Shown here in pieces: positions 1 to 12,092 of a stretch of 64,000 nucleotides of DNA (position 1 is its first letter; the number at the start of each line of letters is the position of its first letter). Source of the stretch: Reticulitermes speratus (lineage: Eukaryota > Arthropoda > Insecta > Blattodea > Rhinotermitidae); the NCBI GenBank assembly GCA_021186555.1, contig JAJKFL010000026.1:3053709-3117708 (forward strand), written 5' to 3'. The position numbers and the translations under genes are program-made. Below the pieces are notes generated by a model that saw nothing but the letters and a program-made list of their open reading frames with translations, did not search any database and had not been told where the DNA came from.

Positions 1-18
1 ACGAAGATTCTCGTTATA

Positions 19-96
19 CAGAGCATACACAAAAGAATGGTGCGGTTTTAATAGTGAACACTATTAAAACCGCACCATTATTTTGTGTATGCCCTG
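19..96. mobile_element. Mariner-like foldback MITE (78 bp hairpin)
   Basis: This is an almost perfect inverted repeat. The arms start CAGAGCATACACAAAA and CAGGGCATACACAAAA and read inward through TGGTGCGGTTTTAATAG. TA flanks both sides, as expected for a Tc1/mariner target. It is non-coding. The same ends bound the element at 59146-59721, which retains transposase codons. Confidence 0.85.
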
Positions 97-187
97 TATT
101 TACAAAGATGGCTGAAATACTACTGCTGGCCATCCAACGTTCAAACATGGCTACAGCTTTACAAGGAAAGGCATTCGTGACACTGTA
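97..187 (+). pseudogene. Possible N-terminal remnant of the mariner-like transposase
   Basis: Between two foldback copies, the frame near 147-184 reads M-A-T-A-L-Q-G-K-A-F-V-T-L. This resembles the start of the transposase remnant at 59317 (M-A-L-Q-Q-E-K-A-F-C-V-L). If so, 19-265 is a rearranged pair of deleted elements. The match is only about a dozen residues, so this is tentative. Confidence 0.4.
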
Positions 188-265
188 CAGGGCATACACA
201 AAAGAATGGTGCGGTTTTAATAGTGTTCACTATTAAAACCGCACCATTATTTTGTGTATACTCTG
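188..265. mobile_element. Mariner-like foldback MITE, second copy
   Basis: 78-bp hairpin with the same TIR (CAGGGCATACACAAAA) as the copy at 19-96. It differs by a few bases in the loop (TGTTCA against TGAACA). TA flanks are present. Confidence 0.85.
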
Positions 266-1800
266 TATATCGTAACTACGGGACATGTACTGTCTGCTCA
301 GCAAAAAACTTACCTCGAAAATTGAGACGATAAAATTATGAAATAAATAAAACTGAATTTTGTAAAACGTCACAGTTATTAACTTCTAATTTTACACGCA
401 AAATAATTTAATATTTATTTTGGCGCCATGAAGCTTCTAGAACCGCCATTAATACAACCGCTTCCATAAAAGTTACATATAAGGTGTACAGCTCGTAAAT
501 ATTAATTAGACAATTTATGGTGCGTAATAGAATGGAAATAATTGTTAAAATATGGAAAAAGAAATAGTTATAAACTTCTGAATAGCTAAATCGTTTTACG
601 AAACCTCAAATATATAAGTTTCGCCGCTAATTATAATAGTTCGCCAAAACTGGTAGTAAATTTATAACTCGTTTTTTTCGTAACAAATAGAGGATGTTAT
701 GAGCAGTAATTATGAAATTATAAAAATGTAATACGCAGTTTTAATGAAAATTATAATATAATAGTTTGTAAAACTGTAAAAACGAAATATACTGCGACGT
801 CTGTTACAGTTACACGTAAACTGAAGTACCGAGTATAACTTTTCAGCACGAAAACTAATATAATCTGGCTTCTAAAGACTATATTTACGTTACTCTCATT
901 AACGTCAATTAGTACACTGGTAATTAAACCAACTTACGATACTGAAACGCTTGTAACAACACAAGAAAGTTTAAGTATTCTGTAAACTGTCGCACAGGCC
1001 GACCAGCTGTAACGCTTTCTTCGAAGTTCAACGACTCTCTGCTGTGATTGGACAAGACGTTGTATTCATAAGGGCGAAGTTCCAATTTATCCGTAAGATG
1101 TCAGGCTTATCAATACCAACTGCACCTGCATTACAGTGTCGGTTACTGAAAAAATTTGACACAAATTACTTTCAAAAAATCGGAATGTTAATATATTTAT
1201 CTCGTTGTATATTATTTAATGACTCAGTATCATACAGTAAGATTATTATTAAACTGTGTGGAAGGAAGGTGTAATATTTTTCTCTGTCCGCGTCGTGAAG
1301 ACATATTAGGGGAATAGCGATAAAAGTCCACGTGTTTTTAACCTCAGTACTCAGTGAAAATCAGTCGTTAAATTTACCATCGAATAAAAATCCTCTGGTA
1401 CCTGTTGACTAGGAGGTTGGATGGGCTTCCTAAGCGGTCTGGATATACTGGAAAAGGAAAAATGTTTTGCTCCTTCTGGGAATCGATCCATGGATCATCG
1501 AACACTTACCTTAATCACTATACTGCAACCCATTCTGTAATTTAGCTTCACCCAAAGTCTCGTTTTGCATATTCCTTTTCGTTTTGTAACTCAGGGTATC
1601 ATCAAACAAATAAGAGGTTTACGTTTCGCAAATTTAATGTTGTAAAATGCACACACGTTAATTTGAGGTCAAAGAAAATTATAATCGAAAGCTGTGAAGA
1701 ACTGCGCAATAGGACTGAATTTGTTGGTTTTAAATAAATTTTATTTTTTTTATTATTCACTTTGAGGACGCGAATCACAATATGTTTCTTGTTTTCTTTT
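266..1800. other. AT-rich non-coding stretch
   Basis: No credible gene found. ORFs here are short and have composition like their surroundings. A segment near 1430-1510 with a B-box-like GGGAATCGATCC could be a decayed tRNA-derived SINE, but I cannot support it further. Confidence 0.5.
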
Positions 1801-1804
1801 TTAA

Positions 1805-4800
1805 CCTTTTACAGCACAGTGGTTACTATATGTACCACCAGTTTAACATTAAACAATTCTACGTTCTGCCCACACAGTGTATTTATGTGTTTTGTGTGGA
1901 TCTCAGAACAAACAGCGATTATTTCACTGTACAGCATTAACTGACTGGTTTGTATAACTGAGACGGAGTGTGTTTACTGCGCGGTACGGACTGTATTTAT
2001 GTGTTTTGTGTGGATCTCAGAACAAACAGCGATTATTTCACTGTACAGCATTAACTGACTGGTTTGTATAACTGAGACGGAGTGTGTTTACTGCGCGGTA
2101 CGAGCTGTATTTATGTGTTTTGTTGGATCTCAGAACAAACAGCGATTATTTCACTGTACAACATTAACTGACTGGTTTGTATAACTGAGACGGAGTGTGT
2201 TTACTGCGCGGTACGGACTGTATTTATGTGTTTTGTGTGGATCTCAGAACAAACAGCGATTATTTCACTGTACAGCATTAACTGACTGGTTTGTATAACT
2301 GAGACGGAGTGTGTTTACTGCGCGGTACGGACTGTATTTATGTGTTTTGTGTGGATCTGAGAACAAACAGCGATTATTTCACTGTACAGCATTAACTGAC
2401 TGGTTTGTATAACTGAGACGGAGTGTGTTTACTGCGCGGTACGGACTGTATTTATGTGTTTTGTGTGGATCTGAGAACAAACAGCGATTATTTCACTGTA
2501 CAGCATTAACTGACTGGTTTGTATAACTGAGACGGAGTGTGTTTACTGCGCGGTACGGACTGTATTTATGTGTTTTGTGTGGATCTCAGAACAAACAGCG
2601 ATTATTTCACTGTACAGCATTAACTGACTGGTTTGTATAACTGAGACGGAGTGTGTTTACTGCGCGGTACGGACTGTATTTATGTGTTTTGTGTGGATCT
2701 CAGAACAAACAGCGATTATTTCACTGTACAGCATTAACTGACTGGTTTGTATAACTGAGACGGAGTGTGTTTACTGCGCGGTACGGACTGTATTTATGTG
2801 TTTTGTGTGGATCTCAGAACAAACAGCGATTATTTCACTGTACAGCATTAACTGACTGGTTTGTATAACTGAGACGGAGTGTGTTTACTGCGCGGTACGG
2901 ACTGTATTTATGTGTTTTGTGCGGATCTGAGAACAAACAGCGATTATTTCACTGTACAGCATTAACTGACTGGTTTGTATAACTGAGACGGAGTGTGTTT
3001 ACTGCGCGGTACGGACTGTATTTATGTGTTTTGTGTGGATCTCAGAACAAACAGCGATTATTTCACTGTACAGCATTAACTGACTGGTTTGTATAACTGA
3101 GACGGAGTGTGTTTACTGCGCGGTACGGACTGTATTTATGTGTTTTGTGTGGATCTCAGAACAAACAGCGATTATTTCACTGTACAGCATTAACTGACTG
3201 GTTTGTATAACTGAGACGGAGTGTGTTTACTGCGCGGTACGGACTGTATTTATGTGTTTTGTGTGGATCTAGAACAAACAGCGATTATTTCACTGTACAG
3301 CATTAACTGACTGGTTTGTATAACTGAGACGGAGTGTGTTTACTGCGCGGTACGGACTGTATTTATGGTTTTGTGTGGATCTCAGAACAAACAGCGATTA
3401 TTTCACTGTACAGCATTAACTGACTGGTTTGTATAACTGAGACGGAGTGTGTTTACTGCGCGCGGTACGGACTGTATTTATGTGTTTTGTGTGGATCTCA
3501 GAACAAACAGCGATTATTTCCTGTACAAGCATTTAACGACTGGTTTGTAACTGAGACGGAGTGTGTTTACTGCGCGGTACGGACTGTATTTATGTGTTTT
3601 GTGTGGATCTCAGAACAAACAGCGATTATTTCACTGTACAACATTAACTGACTGGTTTGTATAACTGAGACGGAGTGTGTTTACTGCGCGGTACGGACTG
3701 TATTTATGTGTTTTGTGGATCTCAGAACAAACAGCGATTATTTCACTGTACACATTAACTGACTGGTTTGTATAACGAGACGGATGTGTTTACTGCGCGG
3801 TACGGACTGATTTTTGTTTTGTGTGGATTAGAACAAACAGCGATTTTCACTGTAACATTAACTGACGGTTTGTATAACTGAGACGGAGTGTGTTTACTGC
3901 GCGTACGACTGTATTAGTGTTTTGTGTGGATCTCAGAACAAACAGCGATTATTTCACTGTACACATTAACTGACTGGTTTGTATAACTGAGACGGAGTGT
4001 GTTTACTGCGCGGTACGGACTGTATTTATGTGTTTGTGTGGATCTCAGAACAAACAGCGATTATTTCACTGTACACTTAACTGACTGGTTTGTATAACTG
4101 AGCGGAGTGTGTTTACTGCGCGGTACGGACTGTATTTATGTGTTTTGTGGATCTCAGAACAAACAGCGATTATTTCACGTACACATTAACTGACTGGTTT
4201 GTATAACTGAGACGGAGTGTGTTTACTGCGCGGTACGGACTGTATTTATGTGTTTTGTGTGGATCTCAGAACAAACAGCGATTTTTCACTGTACACATTA
4301 ACTGACTGGTTTGTATAACTGAGACGAGTGTGTTTACTGCGCGGTACGGACTGTATTATTTTTGTGTGGATCTCAGAACAAACAGCGATTATTTACTGTA
4401 CACATTAACTGATGGTTGTATAATGAGCGGTTGTTTACTGCGCGGTACGAACTGTTTTATGTGTTTTGTGTGGATCTAGAACAAACAGCGTTATTTCACT
4501 GTAAACATTAATGGTTTGTAAACTGAGACGGAGTGTTTTACTGCGCGGTACGACTGTATTTATGTGTTTTGTGTGGATCTCAGAACAAACAGCGATTATT
4601 TCACTGTAAACATTAACTGACTGGTTTGTATAACTGAGACGGAGTGTGTTTACTGCGCGGTACGGACTGTATTTATGTGTTTTGTGTGGATCTCAGAACA
4701 AACAGCGATTATTTCACTGTACAACATTAACTGACTGGTTGTATAACTGAGACGGAGTGTGTTTACTGCGCGGTACGGACTGTATTTATGTGTTTTGTGT

Positions 4801-5495
4801 GGATCTCAGAACAAACAGCGATTATTTCACTGTACAACATTAACTGACTGGTTGTATAACTGAGACGGAGTGTGTTTACTGCGCGGTACGGACTGTATTT
4901 ATGTGTTTTGTGTGGATCTCAGAACAAACAGCGATTATTTCACTGTACAGCATTACTGACTGTTTGTATAATGAGACGGAGTTGTTTACTGCGCGGTACG
5001 GACTGTATTTATGTGTTTTGTGTGGATCTCAGAACAAACAGCGATTATTTCACTGTACACATTAACTGACTGTTTGTATAACTGAGACGGAGTGTGTTTA
5101 CTGCGCGGTACGGACTGTATTTATGTGTTTTGTGTGGATCTCAGAACAAACAGCGATTATTTCACTGTACAACATTAACTGACTGGATTGTATAACTGAG
5201 ACGGAGTGTGTTTACTGCGCGGTACGGACTGTATTTATGTGTTTTGTGTGGATCTCAGAACAAACAGCGATTATTTCACTGTACAACATTAACTGACTGG
5301 ATTGTATAACTGAGACGGAGTGTGTTTACTGCGCGGTACGGACTGTATTTATGTGTTTTGTGTGGATCTCAGAACAAACAGCGATTATTTCACTGTACAA
5401 CATTAACTGACTGGTTTGTATAACTGAGACGGAGTGTGTTTACTGCGCGGTACGTGCTGAGTCTTTAAAACAGATGACGTTTCGTCCGTAAAGGG
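1805..5495 (+). mobile_element. TTAA-type non-autonomous element with about 31 copies of a 114-bp tandem unit
   Basis: The left flank is TTAA (1801-1804), then CCTTTTACAGCACAGTGG and a unique leader up to about 1876. The array follows, then a unique right end finishing GTAAAGGG with TTAA at 5496-5499. Ends of type CCCTTT...AAAGGG at TTAA resemble piggyBac-superfamily MITEs. There is no transposase inside. The unit runs from GGACTGTATTTATGTG to ACTGCGCGGTAC. Units in about 3260-5080 carry many single-base deletions, whereas those on either side are nearly identical. Confidence 0.85.
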
Positions 5496-5499
5496 TTAA

Positions 5500-6590
5500 A
5501 CCTTTATGTTGCATGGCTTCGTGAGTATAATTCAATAGTATAAATGCCATTACTATAAAGTACAGTCGAATCAACTTCCTGTTTTTTCTTTACATTATAA
5601 ATATTAACAATTCATGAAATATGTCAGGTGAAATTCCTACCGCAGCTAAAGCATTCCGCAAGTCTTCGCAAAACCGACAATAAAACTGTTTATTCTGTAG
5701 CCTATATATAACCTATCAAGCTGACAGATAACTAAACCAGCAATAGTACAGTGTTATAAAATAATAAATCAACCAGACAAACAAACAAAGCAATATAGGC
5801 TTCTAAGCACACACTTGCAAAAAATATTAATAATATTAAAAATGTAGGCCTTGTTAAATGGAGGTAAATCAGTCTGAGCCGGAACATGATCATATACCTT
5901 GACAGTTGTGTCATGGTATTGAAAACTTACTGTACAAGTGGCTCCCAACTTGTGGGCAGCGGACCACTGTGTGGTTAAAGACTTATTCGAAGGGCCCCTA
6001 CATTTCCCATTACTTCGTAGTAAGTGTTGGTCCTCCAGCCATCGCTTAGTGTCCTCCGTTAGTGTTGATATTATTGTGATAAATAGAACGTTAAATTTTT
6101 GTATGTTCTGAAGCTGTATTCAATTTATGTCATTAAGTCCTTTCTAAATCAACTGAACCTAGAAATACACGTATTAAATGTGGGGACCCGCAAAATCATT
6201 TTTTAAATCAACAATGTGTCCTCATTCTTGTAAAGGCCTGGTGCCTAAATTTTGCAGTGTTCAGTCATAAATTAGTACAAGAGATTCTATTTTATTAATT
6301 CTATATTTTTAGAATTGAGAGTTAAACATGTTAGGCCTTTGGTTTCTTATTAATGGCCTGTTTCATAGGCTGAGGTCTTGCTGTTTTGGGTGGCCTAACA
6401 AACGAGCCACCACTGAACACGACGTACGAGTGACATCGCAGAGCTGACAGTTGCAGAATAAGCCAATCAGCTTCACTGCCAGCCCACCAAAGTCGAACAC
6501 CTGCGATTATACAAGCACAGTTTACGGTTATAAATAGCAGCTGTGGCCGTATGCTACCTTACACACAAACAGGCTAATAAAGAATCCGTA
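5500..6590. other. Non-coding stretch without recognised features
   Basis: AT-rich, no supported ORF, no clear repeat. Nothing identified. Confidence 0.5.
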
Positions 6591-6594
6591 ATTC

Positions 6595-6975
6595 AGACAG
6601 GCGGATCCCAGTTTAAGGCGTGAGTCTTCGGCCGCTCGCTTACTGGGATTTCGGGTTCGAAACTCACCGGGGGCATGGATGTTTGTGTTGTGTTTGTTGT
6701 AAGGACGGTAGCATGGAACGTAAAGTGACATGAAGGACGAAAGGATTTAAACAGTACAAAAATGGATCAAAGGGGAAAAACCCAGGACAGGCAAAAAAAA
6801 AAAAATCCCACCGGGGGCATGGATGTCTGTCTCTTGTGAGTGTTGTGTGTTGTTGTCAGGTAGAGGCCTCTGCGACGAGCCGATCCCTCGTCCAGAGGAG
6901 TCCTACCGACTGTGGCGTGTCTCTCAGTGTGATCAAAAGAAATTTCAAACCTCGACACTGAAACGGGAAAACCGG
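6595..6975 (+). repeat. SINE-D fragments (rearranged copy)
   Basis: A tRNA-like head with B box GGGTTCGAA and the start of the body (GGGGGCATGGATGT) occurs at about 6605-6690. The body occurs again at about 6806-6965 (CAGGTAGAGG, CGTCCAGAGGAGTCCTACCG) after a short A-run. The order suggests two insertions or a duplication with intervening sequence. Confidence 0.7.
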
Positions 6976-7404
6976 AGTAGGTAGAAGAGGAGGACTAAAA
7001 AAAAAAAAATTTAGACAGGTGGATTTATGTAAATGTCGGTTTGTACAGTCGATCTCTGGCTCCAACTATTCAGTAACTACAGAGCACAGTTCAAAGCTGA
7101 CAGTTCCTTAGCTAGTCTAGAAATTCCCCTCATTTTATGGAAGCAAATGTTCATTACCGTGTTCACAACAGCCTGTTACTTGTACCTATCCTGAGCCAGT
7201 TTATTCAATTTACGTCCTCCTATCCTATTTATTTAAGGTCCATATTAATATTAACCTAGGTATTCAAAGTGGTGTCTTTACTTCCGGTTATCCAGCAAAC
7301 ATCTGCATACATTTCTCTTCTCCCTCCATACGCCCCGCCCGTTCGTCCTACGTGACTTGATAACACTAATAATATTTGGCGAGGAGAACAAATCACTTCT
7401 TTAT

Positions 7405-7518
7405 GTAACTTTCTGCAGTGTTCTGTCACTTCCTCCCTCTTAAGCCGTAATATCTTCCTCAGTAACTTTCTGCAGTGTTCTGTCACTTCCTCCCTCATAA
7501 GCCGTAATATTTTCCTCA
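7405..7518. repeat. 57-bp direct tandem duplication (2 copies)
   Basis: GTAACTTTCTGCAGTG recurs 57 bases later with only a few differences (CTCTTAAG against CTCATAAG). No further copies and no coding meaning. Confidence 0.85.
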
Positions 7519-7556
7519 GTAACTTCGACACGTGTTTGGTATTGTTCATTCCGTCC

Positions 7557-8224
7557 ATAATTCCCAAAATCAACCACATTTACCAACAAATGCACACAAA
7601 AGGATTACAATGGTGGAACAGTTCAAATATTTGGGAACAACCGTAACAAATCGAAATTCCATTCAGGAAGAACTTAAGAGCAGATTGAAGTCACGTGATG
7701 CTTGTTATCATTCGTGTCAGATCTTGTGTCTTACAGTTGCTGTGCAATGATACAAACATTAAGATATACAGAACTGTAATTGTGTTGTTGTTTTGTATGG
7801 GTGTGAAACTTGGTCTGTCACACTGAGGGAGGAACATAGGCTGAGGGTGTTCGAGAATAGGGTGCTGAGGGGGATATTTGTGTCTAAGAGGGACGGGGTA
7901 ACAGGGGAGTGGAGAAGACTACATAACGAGGAACTTAATGATCTGTACTGATCACCAAATATTATTCGGGTGATCAAATCAAGAAGAATGAGGTGGGCGG
8001 GGCATGTAGCACGTATGGGTGAGGGGAGAGGTGCATACAGGATTTTGGTGGGGAGACCTGAGGGAAGGAGATCACTTGGAAGACCCAGGCGTAGATGGGA
8101 GGATAATATTAAAATGGATCTTCAAGAAGTGGGATGGGGGGACATGGACTGGATTGATATGGCTCAGGATAGGGACAGATGGCGGGCTGTTGTGAGTGCG
8201 GTAATGAACCTTCGGATTCCATAA
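7557..8224 (+). pseudogene. Non-LTR retrotransposon 3' end (reverse transcriptase C-terminal region), broken
   Basis: The first frame reads V-E-Q-F-K-Y-L-G-T-T-V-T-N; a shift near 7735 leads to [20 protein letters not shown] stop interrupts near 7950. The last part, 7970-8224, reads [23 protein letters not shown] and [12 protein letters not shown] before a stop. These are hallmark C-terminal motifs of insect endonuclease/reverse-transcriptase LINE ORFs, downstream of the catalytic palm. 5' truncation plus stop and frameshift make it dead. The clade cannot be fixed from this tail. Confidence 0.85.
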
Positions 8225-8228
8225 AACG

Positions 8229-10640
8229 CGGGGAATTTCTTGACTAGCTGAGGAACTGTTAGCTTCTCAAGAAGGACTGTGCTACATGGAGATAGTTCTA
8301 ACTACAAATTACAGTGTGCAGCTTTTGATTTGGCCTGTTAAAATGTTGACTATTATTACGAAACTTGTAGGTTCATCACCAACTTCACAAAAGCTCGCCT
8401 AGAATGTCATTGCATCGCATTTTGTTATATTATTAATGTTATCAGGGTATGTTGTTATATTTATTTGAAGACCTTATTGTAGCATATACATGTCTCTGTT
8501 GATTTCGTTTTTGTTGAATATATCGGTCATGTGCAGCACGTCGAACAATGTTGTTTATCTGTGACTTACTCGGCTCCCACTGCACGGATTTCCGTGAAGA
8601 ATTATATTTGGGTCATTTATTATATCGTTATATTCTCACTGGAAGGAGAAGAGTTTCGTATAAAAGCTGTACAGGAAATCAAAACACATATTTTACGGCA
8701 AATATCTTTTTCCCCCCCGAAAATCATGCCTTTTATGAATTAATTACGAAAAATATATGATTTAAGATAATTTGGCGCCAAGGTGATTCCATTTGCATGT
8801 CGGGTAATTCAGATCAAAACACATTGAATCATACTTCGTACGCATTATTTCGATGAGATGAAACTTTGAGGTTAGGATGTATTGTGCATGACGGATAATT
8901 TGGGAAAAGTACATACTAAAAATATTTAAAATATGCTTAACTGTGTTTACGCAATAATTTGGCGCTAAGTACCGTAATTGAACTTGGTTGTGGCGTTGCA
9001 GTGAATGGTGACGTCACGTCCGTCTGCCGTTATTGATTTTTCTACTGACTTGCGTGTTGCATAAGTAAGGAAAATAGAAACTTGCATTCATTATATATGT
9101 GTAATATTTATTTATTATATCAAGGAACATAAATTTGATATGTAGCTGGATTATTATTATACCTATAAATTGTGAGGAAATATTGCTTGTAAGTTGTAAT
9201 TTGTGGAATATTTCAATGGACTCAATTTTTTAGGTTAGGTATGACCAATAAATTCAACAAAAAATCAACATGGACACACACGTATGTATAATATATATAA
9301 TTAGTTTTCAAAGAAATATAATAAAGCACACTAATAGCAGACAGAAATAGCATTCAGTAATGTATACAAACTAGCAACAGGAGAGAATATACTCTATACA
9401 TACATTGCGGGTTTCAGCTGTGATTGCAATAAAACAATAAATTAATAACCAGAAATTGAATTACTTTATCAGTCATCATGAATGAAGGCATGTCTGATGA
9501 AAGAAGATGAGCAATTCTTCAAATATGTTAATGAAAATGAAATTTATGACATTGTCTGTACCTGAATTGTTGGTCTGTGTGTAAGATGAGTGCAAAGAGT
9601 TCTGTGACAAAGCTGTGGAAAATATTTATTTTCTTTGCAACATCCTTTTGTGGTATGAATCAAGGTTTCATGCAGTTTCCACCACATGGATTAAAGCATC
9701 AATTGCAAATAAATGTGGAAAGTGAAATGTGAATGGCCATGTCAGAGATGAAGTGCAGGTTTGAAAACATATGCATATCAAAACAAGCTGACCTTGTTGA
9801 CAGCTTAGAGCATGTATCAGATACTTGTTACATGTTACGTCTTGTATTACGTGTTGTGTACTCCTGGTTTTTAAAATACGTTTGAACATTATATATATAT
9901 ATATATATATATATTTATTTTTACAGAATATGTGCCCCAACAGATGCACAGAGATGGACAACAGTAGCAGATTTTGGACTACAATGCTCTTTAGACAACA
10001 ATAAGGGTCAACACAATGGATTTTACTCGCTTATGATGACATAAACAACTTCAGTCATGGGGGCTTTGCAATTTTATGTTTTATTTTAGGAGTCTGCAGT
10101 GTCATGGAGTTTGAGAAAGCCTTGTTGAGGGTACAGTTGTAGTAAGTTTGTATTCTGCAACATACTTTTTAACACAGAATACAGTGGATTAAATTACGTA
10201 GTTAATGGTAATGTGTAACGTCCCAGAAGACTTGGATCTTTAGGAAAATCTGTCGCCCCTGCCTGAAGTTGAATCACGCTTTCTTCGCCACCCAGCCTGA
10301 AGCCTAGTCACTGTACATAATTCCAAATATATGTTTTTAAATATTAACACAAAAAATGTATATTTTGACGTGGTTAATAAACAGTACAACAGTCAATATG
10401 GCAAGTTATTTGTGCTTTTTACATCCACATGTGCTAATGCAGTTCTTGTAAAAAAAGAGACGTGCTAAAAAAAGCACTGAACAGGTGAGTGCAAAAATAT
10501 ACACAAAGCTGAATGGACGAACAGGAAGCCAAGCCAGGAAACTGAATGGGATAATGGTAATGATAATGACGAAGGGGAGGCTCAAACATTTAAATAAAAA
10601 AATAAATAAGAACGGAACACTGAAAGTGTTGAAATAAAGA
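8229..10640. other. Long AT-rich non-coding stretch
   Basis: No supported gene. It contains an (AT)n microsatellite at about 9889-9915. Segment 8531-8600 (CGGCTCCCACTGCACGGATT) resembles the dispersed repeat found at 26040 and 49010. Otherwise nothing is identified. Confidence 0.5.
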
Positions 10641-10642
10641 AC

Positions 10643-11272
10643 TGTACATGTGGCATGTACATCAGTGAACTGTGATAACATTTGTACTTGTACTTGTACA
10701 ATTGTACATGTGGCATGTACATCAGTGAACTGTGATAACATTTGTACTTGTACAATTGTACATGTGGCATGTACATCAGTGAACTGTGATAACATTTGTA
10801 CTTGTACAATTGTACATGTGGCATGTACATCAGTGAACTGTGATAACATTTGTACTTGTACAATTGTACATGTGGCATGTACATCAGTGAACTGTGATAA
10901 CATTTGTACTTGTACAATTGTACATGTGCATGTACATCAGTGAACTGTGATAACATTTGTACTTGTACAAATGTACGTCAGTGAACTGTGATAACATTTG
11001 TACTTGTACAATTGTACATGTGGCATGTACATCAGTGAACTGTGATAATATTTGTACTTGTACAATTGTACATGTGCATGTACATCAGTGAACTGTGATA
11101 ACATTTGTACTTGTACAATTGTACATGTGGCATGTACATCAGTGAACTGTGATAACATTTGTACTTGTACTTGTACAATTGTACATGTGGCATGTACATC
11201 AGTGAACTGTGATAAACTTTGTACTTGTACAATTGTACATGTGGCATGTACATCAGTGAACTGTGATAACAT
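10643..11272. repeat. 54-bp minisatellite (about 12 units), palindrome-rich
   Basis: The unit contains CAGTGAACTGTGATAACATT followed by TTGTACTTGTACAATTGTAC and ATGTGGCATGTACAT. One unit is shortened near 10970 and two have an extra CTTGTA. TGTACA/GTAC palindromes recur, so single strands could fold. It is stop-free in several frames because 54 is a multiple of three; those ORFs are artefacts. Confidence 0.92.
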
Positions 11273-11274
11273 TT

Positions 11275-12014
11275 ATTTATTCAGTTTTCCTTTATTCAGG
11301 TCACAGAAAGCACAGCGTATTTCCATTACAAACATTATTTGATTAATTGTGATCTGACAACAACAACATAACCCATAAATAAGCTTTTTGGGTAAACGCT
11401 GAATTTTTAAATGTTTAAGCAGGTGGCATTGTTATGTGTGGCTGCATCTGTGACAAAGGTCCGTTGTGTTGGGGCGTCGGATGGAAACTTGTTGAAAACC
11501 ATTTCTGGAAGTATGTGTGTGTATGGGTGTGCGCGTGTGCACGCCTCTTGCCATGTGAAATTAGAGCACATATGTCAGTTTAACTTACATCACAACAGAA
11601 ACCAATCACACTGACCTTTCTATCTGCAGGCTGATAGTGATTGCATCAAACAAAAGCAGAAATCACTTTTTTTTATTTTACCACATATCACTGCCACCTA
11701 GTTTTTAAATGCAAAACTAAAGAGTGATGCATGAAAAGTTATAAAAGCATAAATTAGCCCCATGAAAGATACAAAATTTGTCTATAGATAATGTCTTGGT
11801 AAATTTGCTTCCAGTTTTCACTTGATGGGTTTTGGCACGTTACATACATTCAAAGGGAACGGGAACGATATGTAACACTGGACACATATAACATTCTTAT
11901 CAGCAATTACACACCTTATCATCTGTCTTATATCATAAAACTTTAAATAGCAAAGCATACATATAAACAATTGAGCCATTTTGAAACACAGTTTAAACAT
12001 TTGAGGTTCTTATA
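11275..12014. other. Non-coding stretch without recognised features
   Basis: No supported ORF or repeat seen, apart from the short (GTGT)n-like run near 11510-11540. Confidence 0.5.
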
Positions 12015-12092
12015 CAGGGCATACACAAAAGAATGGTGCGGTTTCAATAGTGAATATCGTTCCTACCGCACCATTCTTTTGTGTATGCCCTG
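12015..12092. mobile_element. Mariner-like foldback MITE
   Basis: 78 bp between TA flanks. Both arms start CAGGGCATACACAAAAGAAT and run through GGTGCGGT. The loop differs from the other copies (TCAATAGTGAATATCGTTCC), making it a less perfect hairpin. Confidence 0.85.
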
